Shown here piece by piece: positions 1-6,899 of a DNA stretch of 64,000 bases (its first letter is position 1; every line of letters starts with the position of its first letter). Location: NCBI RefSeq assembly GCF_009184635.1, contig NZ_WELI01000009.1:186001-250000 (forward strand). The letters run 5' to 3'. The notes under the pieces are model-generated. The model made no database searches. It had not been told where the DNA came from and saw nothing but the letters and a program-made list of their open reading frames with translations. This DNA is from Rudanella paleaurantiibacter. GTDB taxonomy: Bacteria > Bacteroidota > Bacteroidia > Cytophagales > Spirosomataceae. Position numbers and translations under genes: made by a program.

Positions 1-92
1 TTTTCCAGTGCCGCTTTCGTGTCGTCATTCTGGAATGAGTTGTGATTGAGTTGGGCCAGATCAAGCGCCCCTTTGAGTCGGATGATATCCAT
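1..92 (-). CDS. partial hypothetical phage protein (N-terminus only)
   Basis: A minus-strand reading frame opens with ATG at 92 and stays open to the window edge, giving 30 residues that begin MDIIRLKGALDL. It lies just downstream of the small phage gene at 150-338 and in the same direction, so it probably continues the head/tail operon to the left. Nothing in the short N-terminus identifies a function. Confidence 0.5.
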   Translation of the reverse strand, partial: MDIIRLKGALDLAQLNHNSFQNDDTKAALE

Positions 93-149
93 AGTAAGTT
101 TGGAAATGCGGCCGGCACTCGGCCTTGGTTTCAGAATTATGTTCGGTAA

Positions 150-338
150 TTACTCAGCTTTGGGCTTTGATACCGGCTTTTCGACCGGCTTCTCCTCGAT
201 CACCTGCACGTAAAGGCCAGGGTATTGCGATTCGATCTCTTCAGCCTGCTCAATCGTCAGGTCGGTCGCCCGGATCGTTGTGGTGCCGGTCGAGAAGATC
301 ATCGTCGGATCACACAGTAACTTGATTCGCTTTGACAT
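150..338 (-). CDS. small hypothetical phage protein
   Basis: This 62-residue protein starts MSKRIKLLCDP and ends in a lysine- and proline-rich tail (EEKPVEKPVSKPKAE). The middle, RATDLTIEQAEEIESQYPG, resembles a short helical head-accessory peptide, but no family is recognised. It follows the structural gene at 407-1144 after a terminator-like hairpin and is read in the same direction as the capsid genes, which suggests a virion or head-tail accessory role by position only. Confidence 0.6.
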   Translation of the reverse strand: MSKRIKLLCDPTMIFSTGTTTIRATDLTIEQAEEIESQYPGLYVQVIEEKPVEKPVSKPKAE

Positions 339-342
339 CGTG

Positions 343-380
343 GTAAAAGAAAGGCTCCCGCCCCATGGGAGCAGGAGCCT
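343..380 (-). terminator. rho-independent terminator after the 245-aa structural gene
   Basis: On the minus strand AGGCTCC and GGAGCCT pair around a GC-rich loop, followed by TTTCTTTT. It lies 27 bases past the stop of the gene at 407-1144, so it probably ends the capsid transcript. Confidence 0.65.
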
Positions 381-406
381 GGTTAATCAATCAGTACTCG
401 CAATGC

Positions 407-1144
407 TTAGGCAGCACCGCCCGGAATACCGGCAATGATCACGTTTGCCGCCAGTGGCAGGTAACCGTGCATGTAGCCGTCCTGCTTACTCTTCAGCGTC
501 CACTCCCGGCGATCCGAACCCTTCGCGCCAGTCGTGTGCATTACTTCGAACTGCTGACCGATCGCCACCGTGCCTACTACCACCCGCGTGCCGTCTGCCT
601 GAATCACAACTGCCACAACCTCCTGGTTGAGCAGCTTCTCCACGGCCGCAACCTGTTCTTTGGTGTAACCCGCAATTTTCACCTCAATACTCTGCTCCCA
701 GCTTTGGTAGCCCACAGACCCTTTCATCGACTGGTCGAGCTTGAGCGAGTTGTCGCTTACGTCGACTTCAACGAATGCACCGGCCGGAACAGCAGGTGGG
801 CCAACCTGAGCAGCAGCTAATGTAGGCGGAGCAGTAATCTCGCCGTCCACAACCTGACTCTCCAGTGGCCAGTCGGCAGTAATCTGATCAACCCCGATGA
901 GGAACAATCTACGCCCCCCCCCTGGGTTGGCTACACCCTGCTTCGGGCGCTTGATCGGGCTCAGGGCACCGAAGGCCAATCCCCCTTCGGCCGAAAACAA
1001 CGAATACCCGGTAACGTACTGTAAGCCGTATGAAACGGCCGGAATCGTGGCAATACCTGCCAGCTCGTTGCCGGTTGCCATGGCAACCAGTGCGCCCATC
1101 AATACCAGGGCTAAAGCGGCACTAATTCGAAAGAAACTCTTCAT
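407..1144 (-). CDS. phage structural protein, probably head-tail or tail, with hydrophobic N-terminus
   Basis: This 245-residue protein lies directly after the major capsid gene on the same strand. Residues 1-24 (MKSFFRISAALALVLMGALV) form a hydrophobic signal-like segment, which is unusual for a virion protein. The rest is rich in beta-forming residues and contains repeated VVVIQADGTRVVVGTVAIGQ-type strands, compatible with a tail-tube or decoration fold. The position after the capsid gene argues for a virion role; the leader argues for membrane passage or cleavage. I do not recognise a named family. Confidence 0.65.
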   Translation of the reverse strand: MKSFFRISAALALVLMGALVAMATGNELAGIATIPAVSYGLQYVTGYSLFSAEGGLAFGALSPIKRPKQGVANPGGGRRLFLIGVDQITADWPLESQVVDGEITAPPTLAAAQVGPPAVPAGAFVEVDVSDNSLKLDQSMKGSVGYQSWEQSIEVKIAGYTKEQVAAVEKLLNQEVVAVVIQADGTRVVVGTVAIGQQFEVMHTTGAKGSDRREWTLKSKQDGYMHGYLPLAANVIIAGIPGGAA

Positions 1145-1180
1145 GGTAGCTGTCTGAAAAAAACCTGTTGACTGAACTGA

Positions 1181-1208
1181 TTAAAAGCCCTCCCCATCCG
1201 AGGAGGGT
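1181..1208 (-). terminator. terminator-like hairpin after the major capsid gene
   Basis: Minus-strand CCCTCC and GGAGGG pair and are followed by CTTTTAAT, 15-40 bases past the capsid stop. It may be partly read through, giving abundant capsid transcript with less of the next gene. Confidence 0.55.
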
Positions 1209-1222
1209 GTTGATAGTGCCGC

Positions 1223-2197
1223 TTAGACCTTATCGTTTAGGAACACCAGATCCGGCGATGCGTAGTCGAAACCGATCGCCACCCGGATACTCAATTCCCA
1301 ATGCTTCACCTGCTTCACGATGTTGATCGAGTACACGCCAGGCGCTTCGTTCGCAATGAACTTCAGGTTCTCCTTCGGCGTGATCACCATCGTATCCTTA
1401 CCCACCAGACCCGGATCGATCACAAACGTGATGTTCGATTGCTCGTCGAGCGTCGTCGGCCGGTCGCCAGGCCCAACGTGCTGCGGGTATGCCGTCCGTC
1501 GTCCCTTGCAGTAGCGGTCGTAGTTGCGCTGGCTCAGGTAGAAATTGAGCGGCACGTTCAGCATGTCTTCACGAGCCGTAACCAGTGTATCGGCCAGGCC
1601 GAGCACCTGATCGTAGCAGTTGGCGTCGGTGATCGTGGCCGCAGCCGTAAACACGTTGGCAGCTTTGATATCGCCACCTACAGCCCGACCAGTCGTGAGC
1701 TTCTTAATAAAGCCATCCGCAATGTTCTGGGCACCCACCGGCGTAGTGTTGTACACCCCTTTCCACGCCGTTTTGGTGCGGGCAAACTGGAAGTGAGCCG
1801 CAATGATCCGGCGCACAAAGAACAGTTCGAACGGATTCTCGCGCACTTCAGCCTCCGTGCGGGTTGGCTCCATCACCCAGCCCAGGTACGTGCGGTAGGC
1901 CTTCTTGATGTCGTCGAAGGTGATCTTTAGATCGATATCACCCTCGGTAAACTCGGCCTTCCGCGAGCGTACCTCCATCGCCTTGCGGCCGTCAAACGTG
2001 TCGCTGGCTGCTTTGAACGCATCGACGAACTCGGCCGATACCAGCAGACCCTTGTCTCGGATGATCTCGGTCGAGAAGTCATTCCGCAGAGCGGCCACAC
2101 CATCCATCACTGAGTTGATGATCACGATGTTGCCACCCATGTCTTCAACCGTCCGCATCAGGTCGGTACCGAAGTTTGAGAAATCAATTGTTTCCAC
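1223..2197 (-). CDS. phage major capsid protein
   Basis: A 324-residue protein of capsid size, placed immediately after the S49 prohead protease and scaffold-like genes, which is the standard order of a head module. It starts with GTG at 2197; no in-frame ATG is available upstream. The protein has no signal or membrane segment. The central part (about residues 90-150) carries the charged helices usual in HK97-fold proteins, and the C-terminal third has long beta stretches ending ELSIRVAIGFDYASPDLVFLN. The family assignment rests on size and synteny more than on a motif. Confidence 0.8.
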   Translation of the reverse strand: METIDFSNFGTDLMRTVEDMGGNIVIINSVMDGVAALRNDFSTEIIRDKGLLVSAEFVDAFKAASDTFDGRKAMEVRSRKAEFTEGDIDLKITFDDIKKAYRTYLGWVMEPTRTEAEVRENPFELFFVRRIIAAHFQFARTKTAWKGVYNTTPVGAQNIADGFIKKLTTGRAVGGDIKAANVFTAAATITDANCYDQVLGLADTLVTAREDMLNVPLNFYLSQRNYDRYCKGRRTAYPQHVGPGDRPTTLDEQSNITFVIDPGLVGKDTMVITPKENLKFIANEAPGVYSINIVKQVKHWELSIRVAIGFDYASPDLVFLNDKV

Positions 2198-2284
2198 TTG
2201 TAAGAAAATTTAGCTGTCTGAAATTTTGAATTTGGGGCAAGCCTGGTCGGTAGCTTAGTCGTAGCCTGGTCGCGACTTAGTCGC

Positions 2285-2773
2285 TTAGGCCCGGCGCTTG
2301 CGGAACTGCTCGAGCGCAGAGCTCGTCGCGGCCGACAAGGCTGGCTCGTCGCCAGCTGCCGTGTTGCGGGTTGTTGCGTCCGCTGCAGGCAGTTTGGTGC
2401 CCGCTTTGGCCTGCTTATCGTACCAGGCTTTGTACTGGTCGCGCTCGCTCTGCAGGGTCTTCACCTGATTCTCCAGGGCCGTCACCTTTTGCTCGGCCGT
2501 CGTGGCCCGCGTCGTCATAGCTGCCAGATCGGTTGCGCCAGGAGCCTCCGTGCCCTCCGGTGCTACTACAGCGGCCACAGAGCCGACAGTCGTTGTTTCG
2601 GCGGCTGTTACCGTCTCGGTCGTTTCGCCCAGGGTGTTCAGCTGCTGGTGAATCACGGCCGCTTCCTGCTCCGCCTTGTTCACCTCGTCCTGGCTGGCGT
2701 TCTCCAGAAAATGCTTTGCCATCGTCGGGAACATCCTGGCCAGGAAGCTGCCCGTCACTGTGTTTTTTGCCAT
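2285..2773 (-). CDS. phage scaffold-like coiled-coil protein
   Basis: This 162-residue protein has two coiled-coil stretches, about residues 25-50 and 85-125 (AEQKVTALENQVKTLQSERD), separated by an Ala/Thr/Val/Glu-rich linker. Low complexity, high charge, coiled coils and the place between the S49 protease and the capsid gene fit a capsid assembly scaffold, or a protease-fused scaffold encoded separately. The tail ends in a basic EQFRKRRA segment, as expected for capsid binding. The function is inferred from position and composition. Confidence 0.65.
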   Translation of the reverse strand: MAKNTVTGSFLARMFPTMAKHFLENASQDEVNKAEQEAAVIHQQLNTLGETTETVTAAETTTVGSVAAVVAPEGTEAPGATDLAAMTTRATTAEQKVTALENQVKTLQSERDQYKAWYDKQAKAGTKLPAADATTRNTAAGDEPALSAATSSALEQFRKRRA

Positions 2774-2779
2774 TGTGTA

Positions 2780-3622
2780 TTATGAAAGTTGAATTACTCG
2801 CTTGTAAGCCGCGTTCATGTCGCCCACTCGGTCGACCATGCCCAGGCGCTTGGCTTTGTCGTAGCCGTACAGCTTGCCCGTATAGATCTCGTCGGAGGTG
2901 AGCTTGGCACCCCGGCCGGTACGTACTGCGGCCTTAAACTGCTTGTTGCAGGCATCGAGCAACGCCTGCACTTCGGCCTCGGTCTCGGCATCGAGCGGCT
3001 CCAGGCCGTTCATCTTCGCCTTATCCACGCTGCCGGTCGAGCGGAAGATCTTCCAGTCGATGCCCGCTTCCTCGTACATCCGGGCATAGTTGTAGTAGAA
3101 GCTAATCGTCCCGATCGAGCCGACTGCTGCCACCGGCCCCTGCCGCATGATGATCTCGTTGCACTGGCTGGCGATGTAGTAGCCCGCACTGGCGCAGAAG
3201 TTGGCCAGGGCCACAATGGGCTTCTTGGTCTGAAACTGCTGCACTGCTGCCGCAAACTCGTCGAGGCTGTCCACGGTGCCCCCGCCTGTGTTGAAGTCGA
3301 AGATCACGCCCTTTTTGGCTGGATTCTCGGCGATCGAGGCCAGCAGCGACATCATAAAGGTGTTGCTGAAGTAGTTATCCCACGTCCAGCCCCGCGCCAT
3401 GGTACCAACCACCGGGATCACCACCACATCCTTATCCGGCCCAATACTCAGCAGGTCGGCATAATACGCTTCATAGCTGAAGCCCGAAGCCGCCTGTACC
3501 TGGTCTGATACGGGTGGGCAACCCTGCAAAACCGGCTTCATACCACCCGCCCGCAGCGCCTGCAGTATAGCGTTTTGGTACTGTGGCGAAATGGCCCATA
3601 AACCGTGAAAATCCGAAAACAT
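2780..3622 (-). CDS. phage prohead protease, peptidase S49 (SppA-like)
   Basis: A 280-residue ClpP/crotonase-fold serine peptidase that would mature the head. It carries FNTGGGTVDSLDEF (109-122), the S49 oxyanion region, then ANFCASAGYYIAS (140-152) with S145 as the likely nucleophile, then AAVGSIGTISFY (165-176). The general-base lysine is probably K201 or K203 in the segment VDKAKMNG. The S49 family is used by many HK97-type phages as prohead protease. The gene is followed after 6 bases by the scaffold gene. A GTCCTTTT promoter-like motif lies 52 bases upstream. Confidence 0.88.
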   Translation of the reverse strand: MFSDFHGLWAISPQYQNAILQALRAGGMKPVLQGCPPVSDQVQAASGFSYEAYYADLLSIGPDKDVVVIPVVGTMARGWTWDNYFSNTFMMSLLASIAENPAKKGVIFDFNTGGGTVDSLDEFAAAVQQFQTKKPIVALANFCASAGYYIASQCNEIIMRQGPVAAVGSIGTISFYYNYARMYEEAGIDWKIFRSTGSVDKAKMNGLEPLDAETEAEVQALLDACNKQFKAAVRTGRGAKLTSDEIYTGKLYGYDKAKRLGMVDRVGDMNAAYKRVIQLS

Positions 3623-3673
3623 GGTCTGTCTGAGTAGTTGACGCTACGAAAATCAGCCCACATCTCAGCCCCT

Positions 3674-3684
3674 AAAAGGACTAC
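3674..3684 (-). promoter_or_regulatory. phage promoter-like motif GTAGTCCTTTT
   Basis: On the minus strand TAGTCCTTTT lies 52 bases upstream of the S49 protease start, with GATTTTCG about 18 bases downstream in the position of a Bacteroidota -7 box. Matching motifs precede other minus-strand phage genes at 6170, 12622, 14651, 19170 and 28502. Confidence 0.5.
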
Positions 3685-3717
3685 AAAAAAACCCGGCTTC
3701 AATTCGGAGCCGGGTTT
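3684..3717 (-). terminator. terminator after the DUF1353 gene
   Basis: On the minus strand AACCCGGCT and GAAGCCGGGTT pair and are followed by a run of seven T. It ends the transcript of the upstream tail genes before a new promoter serves the protease and capsid genes. A near copy is at 40147-40180, next to a relic of the same DUF1353 gene. Confidence 0.8.
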
Positions 3718-3780
3718 CGTACCCACCATAACTTAACTTGTATCGCACCGCAGCTGCGGATAGTCGGCGAACCGCTTAAC

Positions 3781-4158
3781 CTAATCTCTCCACCACCGCC
3801 CACCGAACAACCGGCAGGCCGCATACATACACCAATTGCGGAACCACTTCTTCGGCTCTACCGCCTGCAGCCGTTCATAAAACTCCCGATCGGCAAAGTA
3901 CCGGGCTCGCGTTTCGCCCAGCTCGGCCTCGAACAGCCGATGGTCGTACCAATAGTCGTGCAGCATGCAGGCCCGGTTGTGCCGCCCAATCGGCGGAAAA
4001 AATGACCAGGTAACTTCGGGCGCACTGGCAAAATCAGTCACGTATCCGGCCGGAACCTGAATCGGCCCCACGATCGTGAAGTAGTTTATAGGTTTCACCA
4101 ACCGCCAGCGGTCGCCCTTGGGGTCGTCTTCCAGGTATTGAACAACAATTGGCTCCAT
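3781..4158 (-). CDS. DUF1353 family phage protein
   Basis: A 125-residue protein with the DUF1353 pattern: a beta-rich start (DRWRLVKPINYFTIVGPIQV), then VPAGYVTDFASAPEVTWSFFPP, then HNRACMLHDYWYDHRLF and a C-terminal WCMYAACRLFGGRWWRD. The conserved D-F-A-S and HDY residues give the family a possible metal-binding or peptidase-like site, though its activity is unproven. In phages it sits among tail genes. A truncated, frameshifted second copy lies at 40206-40335. Confidence 0.8.
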   Translation of the reverse strand: MEPIVVQYLEDDPKGDRWRLVKPINYFTIVGPIQVPAGYVTDFASAPEVTWSFFPPIGRHNRACMLHDYWYDHRLFEAELGETRARYFADREFYERLQAVEPKKWFRNWCMYAACRLFGGRWWRD

Positions 4159-4169
4159 GTTACCACCGG

Positions 4170-4619
4170 TTACAATTGTCCGCGAGCGTCCATGGTCGCG
4201 ATCTCACTCGCCAGCAGCGCGTACAGGATCTGCGCGAATGGCGTGTTATCATCGATCACCATCCGCTGCCGCAGCTGACCTATCGTAATCGCCTGGAAGT
4301 AGTCCACCTGCGAGATTGCACCCTCCGTGCCTTTGGGCACAATCTGGCCCGTAGCCGGAATGATGTAGGCATCGCGGGTTTCGCGAGTTACGATCCGGTC
4401 TCGGTACCGATCCTGAAGGGCTCCCCGCTGCTCGGCCCCGATCGTCGCATCGGCCGCAATCAACTCCAGCATCGGCACACCGGCCTCGTTGACATAGCTG
4501 ATGCACACCTGCTGCACCATGTTGAGGTCTTTCATGACCACGAAGTTTTCCAAACGAGCGGCACGCTTGAAGCCCGTAAACGGCTCTGGCGAGATAGCAA
4601 TCTGAATAGGGTTTTCCAT
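4170..4619 (-). CDS. hypothetical phage tail-region protein
   Basis: A 149-residue protein beginning MENPIQIAISPEPFTGFKRA. It follows the tail-fibre-like gene by 11 bases and precedes DUF1353, so it belongs to the tail-tip or fibre operon. There are no signal, membrane or catalytic motifs. The second half (residues 75-140) is helical and charged. I do not recognise a family. Confidence 0.65.
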   Translation of the reverse strand: MENPIQIAISPEPFTGFKRAARLENFVVMKDLNMVQQVCISYVNEAGVPMLELIAADATIGAEQRGALQDRYRDRIVTRETRDAYIIPATGQIVPKGTEGAISQVDYFQAITIGQLRQRMVIDDNTPFAQILYALLASEIATMDARGQL

Positions 4620-4630
4620 TATGGAATGGT

Positions 4631-5584
4631 TTAAGTAGCAGATAATAAGATAGACTTGCGTGTGCCGCCATCATTGGCCCATAGCCTTAGCTCGCCCGAT
4701 GAGGAGTCCTTATAGATAACCGCTTTATTAAGGCCGATCTCGGCCGATGTAGGCCAGCCAGCCTTGGTGCGCCAGCCTTGGGAGATAGATCCCTCTACCT
4801 GCAGGCGGTCAGTATTGTTGTTGGTACTGGTACCCATCAGGATAGCTCCAGTACCGACGATCCGCATCAATTCAGCCGAGGTGGCTGGTGAGGAGCCGCA
4901 CATGAACACGTGCGCGTCCACCGTGGTCGGCACCTGATACACCATCTGGCTGCTGATCATACCTATTCCGAAGAACTGGTGGTCGTTGTCCGCAGCCTGG
5001 TAAAACACGAGTTTACGCTTGGCCTGCGTGCCTATCGTCCGAATCACGGCCGTCAGGCCATTCACGTGCACGTCGCCAACGTAGGTAGTCACGTAGTCTC
5101 GAAACTTCAGCTTATTGTCGGTATCAACGCCCAGGTACTGGATCACCTGCCCCGGCCGGTGAAACGCCATGTAGGTCGGCCCGCCATTACTGCCATTGAT
5201 CAGGAGTCCCTCATAAGCAGCTGGATCGAGCGCACTCATGGCATTACCGTTCGGGGTAAATGTGTTGGCAATGGTGCGCCCCCACGAGTTCAGCGCCCCA
5301 CGAATACTGGCTCCTCCTTCAGCCTGGAGCTTCGCGCCAGTACCATCGTCGGTAGCCCGCCCGAAAATCGTAGTGCCAGTTCGGTAGGCTGCGTCGGTGT
5401 TGGCCCCGGCCACGCCCCCGCCCACCTTGAACCAGGTGCCGAGGTTAGTATTCACGGCCAGCGTTACCCAATCCACCACGAGCTTCAGCAGTGTGCGCAC
5501 CACACCGGCTTTATTGTCACGTTGGGTATTGTCAGGCAGGTTAGAGTCGATTAGCCCCTTTATTTCGGTAGGATCTGCGGCCAT
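4631..5584 (-). CDS. phage tail fibre or receptor-binding-like protein
   Basis: A 317-residue protein rich in Gly, Thr, Asn and Ala with a short helical head (MAADPTEIKGLIDSNLPDN) and a long beta-rich body. The stretch LQVEGSISQGWRTKAGWPTS and the ending SSSGELRLWANDGGTRKSILLS resemble the repetitive distal parts of Bacteroidota phage fibre proteins. It starts 2 bases after the stop of the gene at 5587-6138, so the two are probably co-translated. A receptor-binding role is inferred from composition and place near the end of the tail genes. Confidence 0.65.
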   Translation of the reverse strand: MAADPTEIKGLIDSNLPDNTQRDNKAGVVRTLLKLVVDWVTLAVNTNLGTWFKVGGGVAGANTDAAYRTGTTIFGRATDDGTGAKLQAEGGASIRGALNSWGRTIANTFTPNGNAMSALDPAAYEGLLINGSNGGPTYMAFHRPGQVIQYLGVDTDNKLKFRDYVTTYVGDVHVNGLTAVIRTIGTQAKRKLVFYQAADNDHQFFGIGMISSQMVYQVPTTVDAHVFMCGSSPATSAELMRIVGTGAILMGTSTNNNTDRLQVEGSISQGWRTKAGWPTSAEIGLNKAVIYKDSSSGELRLWANDGGTRKSILLSAT

Positions 5585-5586
5585 GT

Positions 5587-6138
5587 CTATGAGTCGAATG
5601 AAAGATCGAATGAATAATCAAATGCAGCGTCGGGGAAGAGCGCAGCCGGGTCGGCTGTCTCAAGTGGCAAAAACGGCAGGTCGTTTCGCCCCGCCAGGGA
5701 GAGTCGTAACGTCGAGGTCGAGGTCGTCAGCCCCATCCGCAGGCCATTGCCCGGCACACCGGCCAGCCAGGCCTGCGCATTGTAGTCACGGAAGATCACC
5801 AGCCACCGCTCGTGCCGCTGCTCATACAGATACCGTAGCAGCGGCTCGCCTGGTTTGGGTAGTGTGAGCTCAATACGTGATTCGTACACCACCCCGGCCC
5901 GGTTGCCGGTCGTGGCCGATACCTCGGCCGTTGCCGATCGGGTTGGTGGTACCAGGTGCGTCAGCAGTGCCCCCACGTTTACCACCAATGCCGATGATGG
6001 TACCGTGAGTGGTATGCCGGGTGTCGGCTTCATGAGCAGCTCCAGCACGTCACGTTCACGCAGTAGCCACAGCTCCCGCACAAAGCCAGAGTTGGCATCA
6101 CCTGCCCGAAACCGATACTGCTGCTGCGTCACCGTCAT
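5587..6138 (-). CDS. hypothetical phage tail protein
   Basis: A 183-residue protein, beta-rich with many Thr/Ser/Leu residues (TTSTSTLRLSLAGRND), without signal or membrane segment. It is the first gene of the fibre operon: a GTCCTTTT motif and a TACTTTTG box lie 32 and 2-13 bases upstream of the start, and the next gene follows at 2 bases. A distal-tail or baseplate role is suggested by position. Confidence 0.65.
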   Translation of the reverse strand: MTVTQQQYRFRAGDANSGFVRELWLLRERDVLELLMKPTPGIPLTVPSSALVVNVGALLTHLVPPTRSATAEVSATTGNRAGVVYESRIELTLPKPGEPLLRYLYEQRHERWLVIFRDYNAQAWLAGVPGNGLRMGLTTSTSTLRLSLAGRNDLPFLPLETADPAALFPDAAFDYSFDLSFDS

Positions 6139-6139
6139 A

Positions 6140-6180
6140 CGTCAAAAGTAGGCCGCTTGGCCCCCGCGCAAAAGGACGTA
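6140..6180 (-). promoter_or_regulatory. phage promoter: GTCCTTTT with TACTTTTG
   Basis: This is the clearest copy of the shared phage motif. Minus-strand TACGTCCTTTT (6170-6180) is followed after about 18 bases by TACTTTTG, a full match to the Bacteroidota -7 box TAnnTTTG, close to the ATG at 6138. Confidence 0.6.
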
Positions 6181-6202
6181 AATACGGCCCCTACAAACAC
6201 AG

Positions 6203-6236
6203 AAAACCGCGCCAGCCGAACGCCAACGCGGTTTTT
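6203..6236 (-). terminator. terminator hairpin, possibly bidirectional
   Basis: AAAACCGCG and CGCGGTTTTT pair around a 15-base loop; a T tract follows on either strand. It lies downstream of the gene at 6299-6781 and of the tandem repeats. Confidence 0.65.
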
Positions 6237-6246
6237 AGAGCCAAAC

Positions 6247-6326
6247 AGCCCGGACTTTTTACGCACAGCCCGGACATTTCGGGTAAAAGCCGGACTTTTT
6301 ACGCAAAAGCCGGACTTTTTACGCAG
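6247..6326 (-). repeat. four tandem ~20-bp repeats (AGCCGGACTTTTTACGCA)
   Basis: Four copies follow one another at 6247, 6267, 6287 and 6307. Copies 3 and 4 are identical to AGCCGGACTTTTTACGCA; copy 2 is degenerate. The last copies run into the final codons of the gene at 6299-6781. The array sits between two tail transcription units and could bind a regulator or be a product of slippage. Confidence 0.85.
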
Positions 6327-6781
6327 ATATTTTTTTCGTTTTCCCGCCCATTTCGGGCCAGGTAGTCGCGGTAGATTTTCCGGATCGTCTCGAAATCCAC
6401 ATCCACATCCGGCTCGATGCCGTACCGCTCCAGAAACTGCCGGATGTACGGCCCGTAGTTGCCGCCCGCCATCTCATGCACCTTGCGCACTTCGCAGATC
6501 AACGAGCGCCGGAAGATCTCCTCCAGCTGGTTGCCCAGTGCGTGCATTTTGTCGGGTGGTACCTCGAAGGATTTCTCCCTACAGTAGTAGCTTATCGAGA
6601 TCGTGTTGCCGCCCGCCCGAACCGGTGCGATCGGGAACGGATACGACCGGCTCACCAGGTGTATCAGTTTTCCCAGCTCGCTCCACTTCTCCACGTGTAT
6701 CTCGCCATTTTGCCCCTTAAACTCCCCTTCCAAAAACTTCTTCAAATACTTCGGCACTTGCAGCGTCAGCCGTTTTTTCAT
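6299..6781 (-). CDS. hypothetical phage protein
   Basis: A 160-residue basic protein starting MKKRLTLQVPKYLKKFLEGEF. It is helical with no membrane segment. The N-terminal basic beta-helix arrangement and the helical middle (MHALGNQLEEIFRRSLICEV) would suit a nucleic-acid-binding or regulatory protein, but I recognise no family. Its last nine residues are encoded by the tandem repeat, so the 3' end may have been extended by repeat growth. It lies between the tape measure and the tail-tip operon. Confidence 0.65.
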   Translation of the reverse strand: MKKRLTLQVPKYLKKFLEGEFKGQNGEIHVEKWSELGKLIHLVSRSYPFPIAPVRAGGNTISISYYCREKSFEVPPDKMHALGNQLEEIFRRSLICEVRKVHEMAGGNYGPYIRQFLERYGIEPDVDVDFETIRKIYRDYLARNGRENEKNICVKSPAFA

Positions 6782-6831
6782 GTGTAGTAGAATGTTTTTT
6801 CATGTCACGATTAGGGCGAAGAATCAGGGAA

Positions 6832-6861
6832 GTGCCGCTCCGGTCTATACGGAGCGGCTTG
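6832..6861 (-). terminator. terminator-like hairpin after the tape measure gene
   Basis: GCCGCTCCG and CGGAGCGGC pair around a 7-base loop. There is no long T tract, only ACTTCC, so the hairpin may be a weak terminator. Confidence 0.45.
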
Positions 6862-6899
6862 TGCCCGAAGGTAACGAAAAGTGTAAAGATGCACAATCG

